DNA of 64,000 nt from Chloroflexi bacterium 54-19 (GTDB lineage Bacteria > Chloroflexota > Chloroflexia > Chloroheliales > Chloroheliaceae). Location of the stretch: the NCBI GenBank assembly GCA_001898225.1, contig MKTJ01000048.1, positions 1-64,000 on the forward strand, written 5' to 3'. Below are positions 49,020 through 57,216 of the stretch, piece after piece (the first letter of the stretch is position 1; the number at the start of each line of letters is the position of its first letter). The position numbers and the translations under genes are program-made. Below the pieces are notes generated by a model. It was not told the DNA's origin. It worked only from the letters and a program-made list of their open reading frames with translations, and did no database searches.

Positions 49020-50987
49020 ATGAGCTCTACGCCGGGCACCAATGAGGGTTTAAGCTCGTTAACCCAATCCGAAAATGCTCCCCCCGATGTAAATGAATCT
49101 CCCGGTCGCTTACCAAATGAAATATCTGCGTCACCTCCTCCTGGTGAAACCGCCTTTAGCCGGGCCTTTTCAAACTACGACCTGAGCGCCATCCCTGCCG
49201 AAATAAAACCGGAAGCCCGGTTGCCCTATAGTTTAACGCTCGATAACTGCTTACTCTTGAAAGTAAACCGCCATATTGCCGGGTTCGACGGCACCATCTG
49301 TAGCAACCCGGTCCGGGTGATGTGTGGCGCCCAGGAGCATTTCCGGGCTAACTATTGTGATAAAGGTGAAGCGCGTTGCTATGACCTTTCCTTATTCAGT
49401 AAAAATGGATATAAAGTCTGGAAACCGGCTGATGATGAATATAGCGAATTTTTGCAGACAGTTTCTCCCGGCGCAATAATGTTTTTCTGGACCAACCGGG
49501 CTAATTTTAATTACCTGGTCGGGGTCTACGTAGTAGATAAAATCGAACGTAAAGACAGCCGCGACGGTATGCTGCTCGGCAAGCCCCACTACCTGATAAA
49601 CGGTAACCCGGATTTGTCGGTCCGTTTCATGGATGGCCTGATTGACAGCAGCCCGGTCTGGAACCGGTCGGTCCGCAGCGAAACTTTTAGCAAATATATC
49701 CGCAAAATTGACCGCAGTTATATAATCTCTGCTTTACAAAGTATCCAGGATAAACATGAATTACGCGCCAACGAATTACGCAGCGCCGGGCGGGTCAGCG
49801 AAGCCGAACAATGCGACTCGGTGGTGTCGAGGCTGGGCAAAATAATCCAGCTTAGCGCCGAAGCGCCGGTCCAGGCCAACGGCTTCAACCGGGGTTACGC
49901 CACGACCTACGCCAACGGTTACGTGCCGCGCCCGGTTACGGTGCCCCTGCCGCCTGCGCCCAAGCCAAACAAAGTCGTTACCGCCGAAGTCAATCGCGTT
50001 ATCGAGCATCTGAAACGTGAAAAACTGTATTACCCCGATGAATTAATCTGGCGTTACCACATTTCCCTCGTCTCTAAACCGTTTGTTATCCTGACCGGCG
50101 TTTCCGGCGGCGGCAAGACCCGCCTGACCCAGGTCTACGCCGAGGCTATGAACGGCAAATATTGCCTGGTCAGTATCCGGCCCGACTGGCAATCCAACGA
50201 AAGTCTGCTCGGCAATTACGATATTCTAAACAAACATTTTGTCCCTTCCGAGTTCTGTAAACACGTCTATAACGCTTCGGTGGCCTATGAGAAAGACCCC
50301 CGCAACCCCCGAAAATATTTTGTCTGCCTGGACGAAATGAACCTGGCGCGGGCCGAATATTACTTCTCGGACTTCCTGAGCCGCATGGAGGTCAAAGGCG
50401 AACTGCGCAAAATCCGTCTTTACGACCAGCCAAAGGGCCCCGACGACGAAGTGGACCAGGATTTGATTATCCCGCCCAACCTCTACATCACCGGGACGGT
50501 CAACCTCGACGAAACGACCCATACGTTCAGCCGGAAAGTGCTGGACCGGGCCAACATCATCAAGATTGACCGCATCGAAATCGGCCACATGCTCGATTTG
50601 TTACGCAACGATTATTCCGACGACCTGCTCGAATTCGTGGGTACCCATCTCAAGGAAATCAACTTGCGACTGGCCGAGGCAGGGCAGCAGTTCGGCTACC
50701 GGACCGTCCACGAAATCCTGGACTGGGTTGACGAAGCTTACCGGGCCGGGTATTTCACGATGGCCGCCGCCCTGGACATCCAGATTGTCCAGAAAGTGCT
50801 GGTCAAACTGGAGGTATCCAGCGACCACAATCGCCAGCGGGTGATGCTCGAAAAACTGACGACCTATTTCGAGCAGGAAGCCCGCAGTCCCGAAACGGAC
50901 CGGCCTTTGTTCGAACACAGCCACGAAGCGATTATGGAACTGACCAACAAACTGGAAGAAGACGATGTGGTCATCGGGCAGTTATAA
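49020..50987 (+). CDS. McrB-type AAA+ ATPase/GTPase with Cys-containing N-domain
   Basis: A 655-residue protein. Residues 1-60 are polar and disordered. An N-terminal domain (about 70-185) contains HIAGFDGTIC (85-94) and four Cys (94, 102, 113, 120). This resembles the GWDGxxC-type motif at the N-terminus of some defence-associated ATPases, which is my recollection and not a database result. A Pro-rich linker (about 295-320) leads to the motor domain: Walker A GVSGGGKTRL (360-369), McrB-specific Walker B VCLDEMNLARAEYYFSDFLS with Asp438/Glu439, and GTVNLDETTHTFSRKVLDRA (492-511). McrB motors use GTP and drive a nuclease partner. ATG 49020 follows AAAGGAGG; a start 17 codons earlier has no such site. 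The next gene overlaps by 23 bases. Confidence 0.88.
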   Translation: MSSTPGTNEGLSSLTQSENAPPDVNESPGRLPNEISASPPPGETAFSRAFSNYDLSAIPAEIKPEARLPYSLTLDNCLLLKVNRHIAGFDGTICSNPVRVMCGAQEHFRANYCDKGEARCYDLSLFSKNGYKVWKPADDEYSEFLQTVSPGAIMFFWTNRANFNYLVGVYVVDKIERKDSRDGMLLGKPHYLINGNPDLSVRFMDGLIDSSPVWNRSVRSETFSKYIRKIDRSYIISALQSIQDKHELRANELRSAGRVSEAEQCDSVVSRLGKIIQLSAEAPVQANGFNRGYATTYANGYVPRPVTVPLPPAPKPNKVVTAEVNRVIEHLKREKLYYPDELIWRYHISLVSKPFVILTGVSGGGKTRLTQVYAEAMNGKYCLVSIRPDWQSNESLLGNYDILNKHFVPSEFCKHVYNASVAYEKDPRNPRKYFVCLDEMNLARAEYYFSDFLSRMEVKGELRKIRLYDQPKGPDDEVDQDLIIPPNLYITGTVNLDETTHTFSRKVLDRANIIKIDRIEIGHMLDLLRNDYSDDLLEFVGTHLKEINLRLAEAGQQFGYRTVHEILDWVDEAYRAGYFTMAAALDIQIVQKVLVKLEVSSDHNRQRVMLEKLTTYFEQEARSPETDRPLFEHSHEAIMELTNKLEEDDVVIGQL

Positions 50988-53031
50988 CGAGCCAAATTGG
51001 GGCGGGGATAAATACTCCCCGCCCGCCAGCTCCGGGCCTCTTACGAACTGGCGGACGGGGGAATTCAGCAGCGAAGAACTCGAACAGTTGCAACAGGTCC
51101 GGGTAATGGTCAACCGCCAGTACTTGCCCTGGGGCGGCGAGGTCGGTCTGAGCGAACGCGAACGGCTCAGTTTCGAAATTGATACCGGCGACGTGCAATT
51201 GCCCCTCGATATTTACCAGCTTACCCTCGAACTTGAGCGCGACGAGGTCAGCCAGGGTATTCCGGTCGAGTGGAACGTCTTGCGGGCTTCCTACAAAGTA
51301 AGCACTCGCGAGTGGCAGCAGCGCATGCAGGAGGAGCAATACGCCGGGGATTGCAGTGTAACCCTGCTCTATCGCGGTCTGCCGGTGCCGGGGTTTACCT
51401 CGAATATCCAGCTACAGGTGACCCGCCTGGCCGAGCAGCACTACGAGTACATGCGCGAGGTGCTAAAACGCCAGAACGAGAAAGTCCTCTACAGCCACAA
51501 GGGTCGCGCCCACGAAATCTCCATGCTGGCCGGAACCAAGACCATCGCCTCGGCCCGTTACGATATTGTCACGCTCTATTACCGGCGCATGTTAAACGTG
51601 CTGCCGGGTATCATGGACCAACCCCACCGGGTCTTGCGCCGCCTGATAACCGATGTCCCGGCCAACACGGTTGACGCCCTGAACTACACTTCGCTCAAAC
51701 TGGCTTCCCGGAGCGGCACGCAATGGATTGTGGTGCCGGGCGACAAACGGGCTGCCGAGGCGATTGTCGAGGGCGACCTGGAAGATAAGCCCAAACCCAA
51801 GACGGTCGAGCCACCACTAAACCGGATGCAGGCCCAGCTTTTAAAAGCTCAGAAGCGGCTGGAAAAATCGCGCCCTTCCCAGCGTCCGCTTTCGCACGGG
51901 GTCCGGGCTTTGCCTGCCCGCGTGCCGGTCTCCCGGCTGGAAGAAGCTTTCGATACCTACGAAAACCGCTTTTTGAAGATGACCCTCAAGAAGTTGATAA
52001 ACCTTTCGAAAATGGTCGAAAGCCAGCTTGCCGAAGAAATCAGGACGGCCAAACAGGAGCAAAACCGGAGCAGCCGGACCCGTTCGCTGGCCCTGGCCGT
52101 CCGCATCAAGGCCAACGAGGAATACATTCACAACCTCAAAAAGATGCGGTCCCGGCTTGAAGATGCTATCAGCGGGTCGTTCCTGGCCGGGTTGGGGACG
52201 CTCGGCCCGCGCCGGACCAGCGTGGTGCTGCGCGAAAACCGGTTCTACCGGCAGGTCCGCCAGATTGAGTCGGACCTGGACGAAGAAGTAGAGCTGGTGA
52301 GCAGCACGATTGGCCTGGAGCAGAATAACCGGAGTGTCCGGCTGAGCAGCGTCAACCAGTTGTACGAATACTGGGTGACAGTGGTTATTTTGCAGACGAT
52401 GGTGGAAAAGCTCGGTTTTACGGTGGTCGCCAAGGAAGGGAAGCCGGTCAACAACCTGACCAGCAAAATCCGTTTCAACTATATCTTGCAGAGCGGCAGC
52501 TCGATGGAACTGGTTTCCCCGCTGGGGCGGCGGGTCGTTATCTACTACGACCGCGAGTACCGCAGTTTTAGCGGCTACCGCCCGGCCCGGGATTACGCTT
52601 ACAGCGCCGATGATTACGACGCGCTTGATGCCGAGGAATTGGGCGGGCCGAGTTACTACGGCTATTACGCGCCGCCCGGTCTCGGCTCGACCAAACGCAA
52701 GCCGGATATTGCCATCGAGGTCTTCGAGGAAGGCGAGCGGGTGCCGAAAATCATCGTGATGGACGCGACCTACAGCCGGGACCGCCGCACGCTCTACGCC
52801 AAGTACGAGTACCGCGACTCTATCCGCGACTTCACCAAGACCGACGCCCAATCCAACACCCTGGCCCGCCCGGTGGTGGCGGCCTGGGCGGTCTATCCCG
52901 ACGACCCGAACCGCCTCGAACACGACGAGTTCCGGTACGGCCAGCTTCCTCTGCAACCCAGCCCACGTGCCACCGACCAGCTTGCCGCCATCCTGCGCCA
53001 GCTTTTGCGCCTGGCCGGGGCGTTAGAATAA
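50965..53031 (+). CDS. DUF2357 / McrC-like PD-(D/E)XK partner protein
   Basis: A 688-residue protein that overlaps its McrB-like partner by 23 bases, so the two are translationally coupled. The N-terminal half has beta-rich McrC/DUF2357-like sequence and basic helical segments (270-420). ETYENRFLKMTLKKL-type sequence (TYENRFLKMTLKKLI near residue 331) and VNQLYEYWVTVVILQ are typical. The nuclease core shows KRKPDIAIEVF with Asp581, then IIVMDATYS with Asp600-Ala-Thr602. The usual third motif is D-A-K-Y; here Lys is replaced by Thr, and the nearest Lys is 14 residues later in LYAKYEYRDSIRDF. The nuclease may therefore be inactive or use a moved Lys. Terminator follows. Confidence 0.8.
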   Translation: MWSSGSYNEPNWGGDKYSPPASSGPLTNWRTGEFSSEELEQLQQVRVMVNRQYLPWGGEVGLSERERLSFEIDTGDVQLPLDIYQLTLELERDEVSQGIPVEWNVLRASYKVSTREWQQRMQEEQYAGDCSVTLLYRGLPVPGFTSNIQLQVTRLAEQHYEYMREVLKRQNEKVLYSHKGRAHEISMLAGTKTIASARYDIVTLYYRRMLNVLPGIMDQPHRVLRRLITDVPANTVDALNYTSLKLASRSGTQWIVVPGDKRAAEAIVEGDLEDKPKPKTVEPPLNRMQAQLLKAQKRLEKSRPSQRPLSHGVRALPARVPVSRLEEAFDTYENRFLKMTLKKLINLSKMVESQLAEEIRTAKQEQNRSSRTRSLALAVRIKANEEYIHNLKKMRSRLEDAISGSFLAGLGTLGPRRTSVVLRENRFYRQVRQIESDLDEEVELVSSTIGLEQNNRSVRLSSVNQLYEYWVTVVILQTMVEKLGFTVVAKEGKPVNNLTSKIRFNYILQSGSSMELVSPLGRRVVIYYDREYRSFSGYRPARDYAYSADDYDALDAEELGGPSYYGYYAPPGLGSTKRKPDIAIEVFEEGERVPKIIVMDATYSRDRRTLYAKYEYRDSIRDFTKTDAQSNTLARPVVAAWAVYPDDPNRLEHDEFRYGQLPLQPSPRATDQLAAILRQLLRLAGALE

Positions 53032-53047
53032 GCGAGAGCGTCAATAA

Positions 53048-53079
53048 AAAAGACCGGACCCACCCGGTCTTTTATTTTC
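53048..53079 (+). terminator. Terminator of the McrB/McrC-like operon
   Basis: A perfect 10-bp stem (AAAAGACCGG / CCGGTCTTTT), a 6-base loop and T-rich end, 17 bases past the stop. Confidence 0.93.
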
Positions 53080-53211
53080 TTGAAATTAATATAAATTTTT
53101 GTGAAACTTTCTTTATAAACCTTTCGTAAATTGCTTATCAAGGTTTCCATATTGTAACGATAACTAAAGAAACAGCTTCGGGCTTTGTTATGCCCGGAAG
53201 GAGACTTTCCT

Positions 53212-53484
53212 ATGCTTATAAATATTGACCTGAGCAACCTTCTTATCACTCTTGTTATCGGCCTGGCCGCCGGGTTTGTAGCTAATTATCTTTTTGGCAA
53301 GCGCAATTTTTCGCTCCTGACCAGCCTATTCCTGGGGTTGGGCGGCGCTTTTGTCGGTGGGATTATCCTGCCCGCGCTGGGTATCCGGGCCTGGGGTATT
53401 ATCGGCAACTTTATTACCGCGACCGTTGGAGCCCTGCTTTTACTGTTTGTCGTGAGTCTGTTTAGCAGGCGGTCCGGCGTTTAA
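53212..53484 (+). CDS. GlsB/YeaQ/YmgE-family membrane protein
   Basis: A 90-residue protein with three hydrophobic helices. GLAAGFVANYLFGKRNFSLL and GLGGAFVGGIILPALGI match the transglycosylase-associated (GlsB/YeaQ) pattern, which has glycine-rich helices. The ATG at 53212 has AAGGAG 8 bases upstream; an earlier TTG is less likely. It is separated from the McrC-like gene by a terminator and followed by the HNH gene after 19 bases, so it goes with the latter. These proteins are linked to envelope stress in other bacteria; the role here is unknown. Confidence 0.82.
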   Translation: MLINIDLSNLLITLVIGLAAGFVANYLFGKRNFSLLTSLFLGLGGAFVGGIILPALGIRAWGIIGNFITATVGALLLLFVVSLFSRRSGV

Positions 53485-53503
53485 GCAGAAGGGCTCTTTT
53501 AAG

Positions 53504-54064
53504 ATGGACTTTTTAAAATTCTTGTCCGGCTCGAAAGATACGGCTGGCACCTGCGACCATACCCGCCTGAAACTTCAGCGCAGGCAATTGCCAAACAACG
53601 GCCTAAAAGTGGGTCTGCCGGGGGTCGGCCCGGCGCTTTCCTTTACGAAAAAGCAGCCGGATTACCAGTATTATTGCCCGGCCTGTCGCAAGGATTTGCC
53701 GCTAAACCAGAACTCGCGTTGGGAGAACCTTTTTAACTCCTATCGCCCGACGGTCCAGTCCCGGCCCCAGGCCGCACCGCCCAGGCCAAACCAGAAACCT
53801 TCCGCACCGGGTAACCGGGCGAATCCGGGCGCCAGCGGCCAAACCGGGGGCTATGTCCGCGAACCTATCGGGGCCAAATTGCGCTACGACATCCTGACCA
53901 GGGATAAATTCAGGTGTGTTAAATGCGGTGCGAAACAGGATGAGCACACCCAGTTGCACGTGGACCATATTAAGCCGGTTTCAAGGGGCGGCACCAACGA
54001 CCCCTCGAACCTGCAAACCCTTTGCGCTCGCTGCAATCTTGGCAAAGGCGCTCGCCCGGTTTAA
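53504..54064 (+). CDS. HNH endonuclease with N-terminal zinc-like motif
   Basis: A 186-residue protein. The first half has CDHTRLKLQRR and YYCPACRKDL (Cys17, His19, Cys58, Cys61 as a possible zinc site) and a Pro/Asn-rich linker (88-118). The second half is a clean HNH nuclease: LRYDILTRDKFRCVKCGAKQ, HVDHIKPVSRGGTNDPSNLQ, TLCARCNLGKG, with both Cys pairs and the His-Asp-His core. It could be a restriction-type nuclease or a housekeeping nick/repair enzyme. Its place just after the McrB/McrC-like pair, 19 bases behind the GlsB gene, suggests but does not prove a shared role. Confidence 0.86.
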   Translation: MDFLKFLSGSKDTAGTCDHTRLKLQRRQLPNNGLKVGLPGVGPALSFTKKQPDYQYYCPACRKDLPLNQNSRWENLFNSYRPTVQSRPQAAPPRPNQKPSAPGNRANPGASGQTGGYVREPIGAKLRYDILTRDKFRCVKCGAKQDEHTQLHVDHIKPVSRGGTNDPSNLQTLCARCNLGKGARPV

Positions 54065-54136
54065 AACAGCGCCCGGATTGTTTGTTATAATCAAGGCCGG
54101 AAAGAGTTTTTGGAATGACAAACAAATGGGATTTTT

Positions 54137-54931
54137 TTGGTGACCAGGATTAAAACACGCGCCTTTATCTGCTTTTGGTCTATTCTTTTTCTGGGCCTGA
54201 CCGCCTGTGGCTCGACCGCTCCAACGCCAGGCCCTACCCCACCCTCAACCACGACCTCTGCCTCTACAACCACTTCTGCTACTACCGCCGCTGTTTCGAC
54301 CCCGGCAATTTCACCGGTAACACCGCCCGTGCCGCCAGCCGAAATGGTCAGCCAGGCCGCCACGGTCTTTGCCGGGCTGCAAAGCTATTATCTTAACCTC
54401 GACATTCAGCAGGGCAAACTTCAGGTTAAAGGGCTGGACGTAAAACAGGCCGAAGGCTCTTTGCAAGCCCCTGACCGCTACGATGTCAAAGTAAAGGTAT
54501 CGGTATTGGTGGTCGAGTTCCAGGTGCCGGTGATTGGCCTGGACGGTCAACAGTACATGAAAGACGACTTTGGCAACTGGAACGCCTCCGGCCCTGATGA
54601 AAAGCTCGACCTTCCGGGTTTTTTCGACCCTCAGGCGGGTGTGGGACCAACCCTGGCGAAGTTGAGCAACCCACAATATTTCGGCACTGAAACACTTAAC
54701 GGTCTGAATGTGTGGCATCTGCAAGGCGGGCTGGCCGGGAAAGATATTGCTAAAATAACCCTGGAAAAACTCGGCTCTAAGGACGTTACTGCCGATGTCT
54801 GGCTGGATACTTCCACTTATCGCCTGGTGCGCCTGGGCCTGAAAGAGGTTGGCCCGGACCCGGCCTACTGGGTCTATACTTTTTCGAAGTTCAACGACCC
54901 GGTCACAATTCAAAAGCCGCCGGTTAAATAA
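54137..54931 (+). CDS. LppX/LprG-like lipoprotein
   Basis: A 264-residue lipoprotein. Lipobox LTAC places Cys24 as the lipidated residue, followed by a Thr/Ser/Pro-rich stalk to about residue 65. The mature domain has the beta-sheet rhythm of LppX/LprAFG (PF07161): AATVFAGLQSYYLNLDIQQG, QAPDRYDVKVKVSV, GQQYMKDDFGNW and a C-terminal strand pair (WLDTSTYRLVRLGL). In mycobacteria these carry lipids across the cell envelope, with LprG acting next to an MFS pump. Here no such pump is next to it. The start is a TTG or the GTG right after it; both lack a strong ribosome site. Confidence 0.8.
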   Translation: MVTRIKTRAFICFWSILFLGLTACGSTAPTPGPTPPSTTTSASTTTSATTAAVSTPAISPVTPPVPPAEMVSQAATVFAGLQSYYLNLDIQQGKLQVKGLDVKQAEGSLQAPDRYDVKVKVSVLVVEFQVPVIGLDGQQYMKDDFGNWNASGPDEKLDLPGFFDPQAGVGPTLAKLSNPQYFGTETLNGLNVWHLQGGLAGKDIAKITLEKLGSKDVTADVWLDTSTYRLVRLGLKEVGPDPAYWVYTFSKFNDPVTIQKPPVK

Positions 54932-54953
54932 ACTTCGCCGGTTCGTTATAAAA

Positions 54954-55003
54954 TAAACCCCGGCCAATCCGAGGTATTTCTACTGGGATTGGCCGGGCTT
55001 ATT
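54954..55003. terminator. Bidirectional terminator between convergent genes
   Basis: Arms CCCGGCCAATCC and GGATTGGCCGGG (12 bp perfect, 54958-54997 core) with A-rich and T-rich flanks. It serves the lipoprotein gene (plus) and the DUF3105 gene (minus). Confidence 0.9.
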
Positions 55004-55015
55004 ATTTGGTCTGGC

Positions 55016-55777
55016 TTACTGGAGAGGCGTCCCGACGCCGCCGCTGCAGGCTGCGCCCGGTTCAGGGGTCTGAGGGCCTTGCCGGTAAGTGCTGAGGAAA
55101 CTAGCCAGGCGCGGGTCGCTGGCGCTCTGGAGTTTCAACTGGGTACTCCAGGCCGAGGCGACGACCGGGGAGGGCAGACCGGTGTAAGGCGACAAAATCA
55201 CATAGGTCTGGCCGCGCACCAGGGTCTGCAACTGCGCTATCTGGTCTGCCGGTAGATTCGGCTGGTAGGTAATCCAGACCGCGCCGTGTTCGAGCGAATG
55301 GACCGCGTTTTCGTTCGGGACCGGTTTATCGTAGATGCCACAGTTTAGCCAGATCTGGTTGTGGGGACCGCCGACCGGGGGCACCTGGGGATAAGTGACA
55401 GTCCCGGATACGTGGGACTGCGATAAAGTGCCAAAGGTTGTGATACCGCTGGAGTCGGTCTTTGGGCCCTGGGAAATTTGCCAGACCACCACCCCGGCAA
55501 CTACAGCCAGCACGATTACGCCGACCACCGACCAGGTGATTATTTGCTGGCGGCGGCGTTTTCGCTGGCGTTCCAACCGGGCGGCTTGCCGGGCGGAAGT
55601 GGCCTGGGTCGAGGTTTTGGTAACCGTGCCTGCCCCGGAAGCCGGGGTTTCGGTAGCGACATCGCTTTCGGCGGGAACAAACGATTTGCGGGCGGCTTCC
55701 ACGGGCGAACCGCTCCGGCGAGTTGAGGTCGCGGGATTTGACGAAGGTCTGGAATTATTTTTCTTGTTGGTGCTCAT
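55016..55777 (-). CDS. DUF3105 membrane-anchored protein
   Basis: A 253-residue protein. The first 78 residues are polar, Ser/Thr/Arg-rich and cytoplasmic, then one transmembrane helix (about 80-102). The outside domain matches DUF3105: TYPQVPPVGGPHNQIWLNCG, IYDKPVPNENAVHSLEHGAV, WITYQPNLPADQIAQLQTLV. The GGPHN, Cys and HSLEHG cluster looks like a metal or catalytic centre, but the function of the family is not known. A C-terminal Cys (GAACSGG) may pair with the Cys of the domain. It faces an LppX-like gene across a shared terminator. Confidence 0.88.
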   Translation of the reverse strand: MSTNKKNNSRPSSNPATSTRRSGSPVEAARKSFVPAESDVATETPASGAGTVTKTSTQATSARQAARLERQRKRRRQQIITWSVVGVIVLAVVAGVVVWQISQGPKTDSSGITTFGTLSQSHVSGTVTYPQVPPVGGPHNQIWLNCGIYDKPVPNENAVHSLEHGAVWITYQPNLPADQIAQLQTLVRGQTYVILSPYTGLPSPVVASAWSTQLKLQSASDPRLASFLSTYRQGPQTPEPGAACSGGVGTPLQ

Positions 55778-56242
55778 AAATTAGTCGGTTATAAACCTCT
55801 CCCTTTCAGTGGCAGTTGGGTCTGTGTGGGTTGCGCCAATGGTTAACTTACTCCCGGTTGGCTTCGAAACAGCTAAATTGGCCTTCCGGCCTTTTCGGCC
55901 ACCGGACTGCTCTTATGTTAAAAATCTGGGTCTGCGTTTGAAAAGCTGGCGCTATTATAACCTAAAATCGGTTGATTCAGGTAATTTAAAAATAGCCGGT
56001 AAACTCCTCTTTTGCCGGTTTTCTGGACCTTTTCGCAGGCCATCAAAGTCCTTTTTCAGGTGAAATTATACTCACTTTTGTAAAGTAACTCTATATTAGT
56101 AAGTTTCGAGTGTCAAGAGATTTTTCTTAGAAAAGGATAAGTATTGGATTCCGGACGGCTAAACTTTTGGCCGGGGTAATGTTACAATAGAGGAAGCAAA
56201 TAATTTGGTGTGAAAAGGGGAAACCTGACCGCTCTTTACACG
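55778..56242. other. 465-bp gap between divergent genes
   Basis: AT-rich. It holds a minus-strand promoter region for the DUF3105 gene and the upstream region of the structured leader. An open frame at 55809-56063 (plus) has no ribosome site and no protein-like composition. TACAAT at about 56183 is a possible -10 without a matching -35. Nothing else was identified. Confidence 0.4.
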
Positions 56243-56258
56243 TATCATTATAATGATA
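56243..56258 (+). promoter_or_regulatory. 16-base perfect palindrome covering a TATAAT box
   Basis: TATCATTATAATGATA is its own reverse complement and contains TATAAT. It lies about 30 bases upstream of the structured leader. Fur/PerR-type regulators use ATAAT-rich palindromes of this kind, but the identity of the regulator is unknown. Confidence 0.55.
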
Positions 56259-56286
56259 GAAGTAAGAAAATGTATCAGGGATTTTC

Positions 56287-56397
56287 AAGCGCCGTGCAGC
56301 ATGGGAGCGCTTCTGAAGCCGGTGAAACTGTCCGGGGCAAGGTACGGCTATAACTCTTTGCCGGGAAAGGACTTTCGCCGCTAAAGCTAACGCGGAG
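56287..56397 (+). ncRNA. Structured leader with Shine-Dalgarno hairpin, possible riboswitch
   Basis: The 5' region of the gene at 56406 can form four consecutive hairpins: AAGCGC / GCGCTT (56287-56312), GCCGG / CCGGGGC (56318-56338), GGCAAGG / CTTTGCC (56336-56362, alternative to the second), and CCGC / GCGG (56378-56395). The GGAG ribosome site (56394-56397) starts inside the last stem, so this hairpin could switch translation. The strings GGTGAA, AGGTACGGCTATAACTC and AGCTAACGCGG resemble parts of the ydaO c-di-AMP riboswitch, but conserved parts are missing, so the class is unproven. Confidence 0.4.
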
Positions 56398-56405
56398 TAT
56401 TTAAA

Positions 56406-57122
56406 ATGAGCCAACCGAACGACGCGAACCGTTACCAACAATTCAATAACCAGCCCCAACCGCCAGTCCCTTACCAACCTAACCCTATGGCTAATCGGCA
56501 GGCCGAATACTGGCCGCCCCCGCCCGGTTTCCCGCCCAACTATACCGGTTGGGGGGTGTCCGCCGGACCGGCCACGGTCAAGCCGCAAAAGAAGCCGATT
56601 ACCTGGCCGCTCGTTATCGGGATAATCTGCCTGGTTATCGCGTTGTTCGGTATCCTTGGCGCTTTTTCGTCCCACGATGCGGACCGCCGCACTCTCGACC
56701 TCGATTCCGCCGCCAAGCCGCTGATTGAAACGGGCACGGGGAATATTAGTTCCTCCGGCGATGGCGTGAACGATTTCAATATGACGGTGAATGGCAAGAC
56801 CTTAAAGCTGACCGAAGTAATCTATTACGGTGTCGATGGGGATATTAGCGCTTCGTCGGCTACCGCGCCTTACTATATCCTGGCAGCCTATTTGCCTAAC
56901 ACCAGGCAGGTGGTCGAGTCGCAGATTTACGACAAACAAGGCGGCAAACTCCTGGCGAACTTTACCGACTTCCCGGACGCCAGCGGAAGTTACAAACCCT
57001 CTTTGCGGGAGCGGTATGACGATGTCGCCACCTCTTTCAATTTAACCCTTTTCATGATGGGGGTGCTGGTGCTAATTGCCGGGTGGTGCGGTTGGATTGT
57101 CGTCAAGCGCCTCCGGGCCTAG
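56406..57122 (+). CDS. Two-helix membrane protein with external domain
   Basis: A 238-residue protein. The N-terminal 60 residues are Pro/Gln/Asn-rich and cytoplasmic. A first helix (about 62-82) leads to an outside domain (85-200) with short strands (TVNGKTLKLTEVIYYGVDGD), and a second helix (about 211-230) ends in a basic tail (KRLRA). No family was recognised. The start follows GGAG, which is partly locked in a leader hairpin, so expression is likely controlled at the RNA level. It ends with its own terminator. Confidence 0.65.
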   Translation: MSQPNDANRYQQFNNQPQPPVPYQPNPMANRQAEYWPPPPGFPPNYTGWGVSAGPATVKPQKKPITWPLVIGIICLVIALFGILGAFSSHDADRRTLDLDSAAKPLIETGTGNISSSGDGVNDFNMTVNGKTLKLTEVIYYGVDGDISASSATAPYYILAAYLPNTRQVVESQIYDKQGGKLLANFTDFPDASGSYKPSLRERYDDVATSFNLTLFMMGVLVLIAGWCGWIVVKRLRA

Positions 57123-57144
57123 CTATACCGGTTCAAAAATAATG

Positions 57145-57180
57145 AAAGCCACTCTTAATGGGTGGCTTTTCGCTTTTTAT
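57145..57180 (+). terminator. Terminator after the membrane protein gene
   Basis: Arms AAAGCCACTC / GGGTGGCTTT with one wobble, a short AT loop and T runs. Begins 23 bases past the stop. Confidence 0.85.
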
Positions 57181-57216
57181 ACCGCTAATTTCTTCGAACC
57201 GGTTTACTTAAAAATC

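Noticed and set aside
51841..52956. A 371-codon minus-strand frame opposite the McrC-like gene
   Set aside because: Shadow of the plus-strand gene, which is coupled to its partner and ends at a terminator.
55809..56063. 84-codon plus-strand frame in the gap before the structured leader
   Set aside because: No ribosome site, no domain, and Arg/Phe/Ser-rich composition; likely chance.
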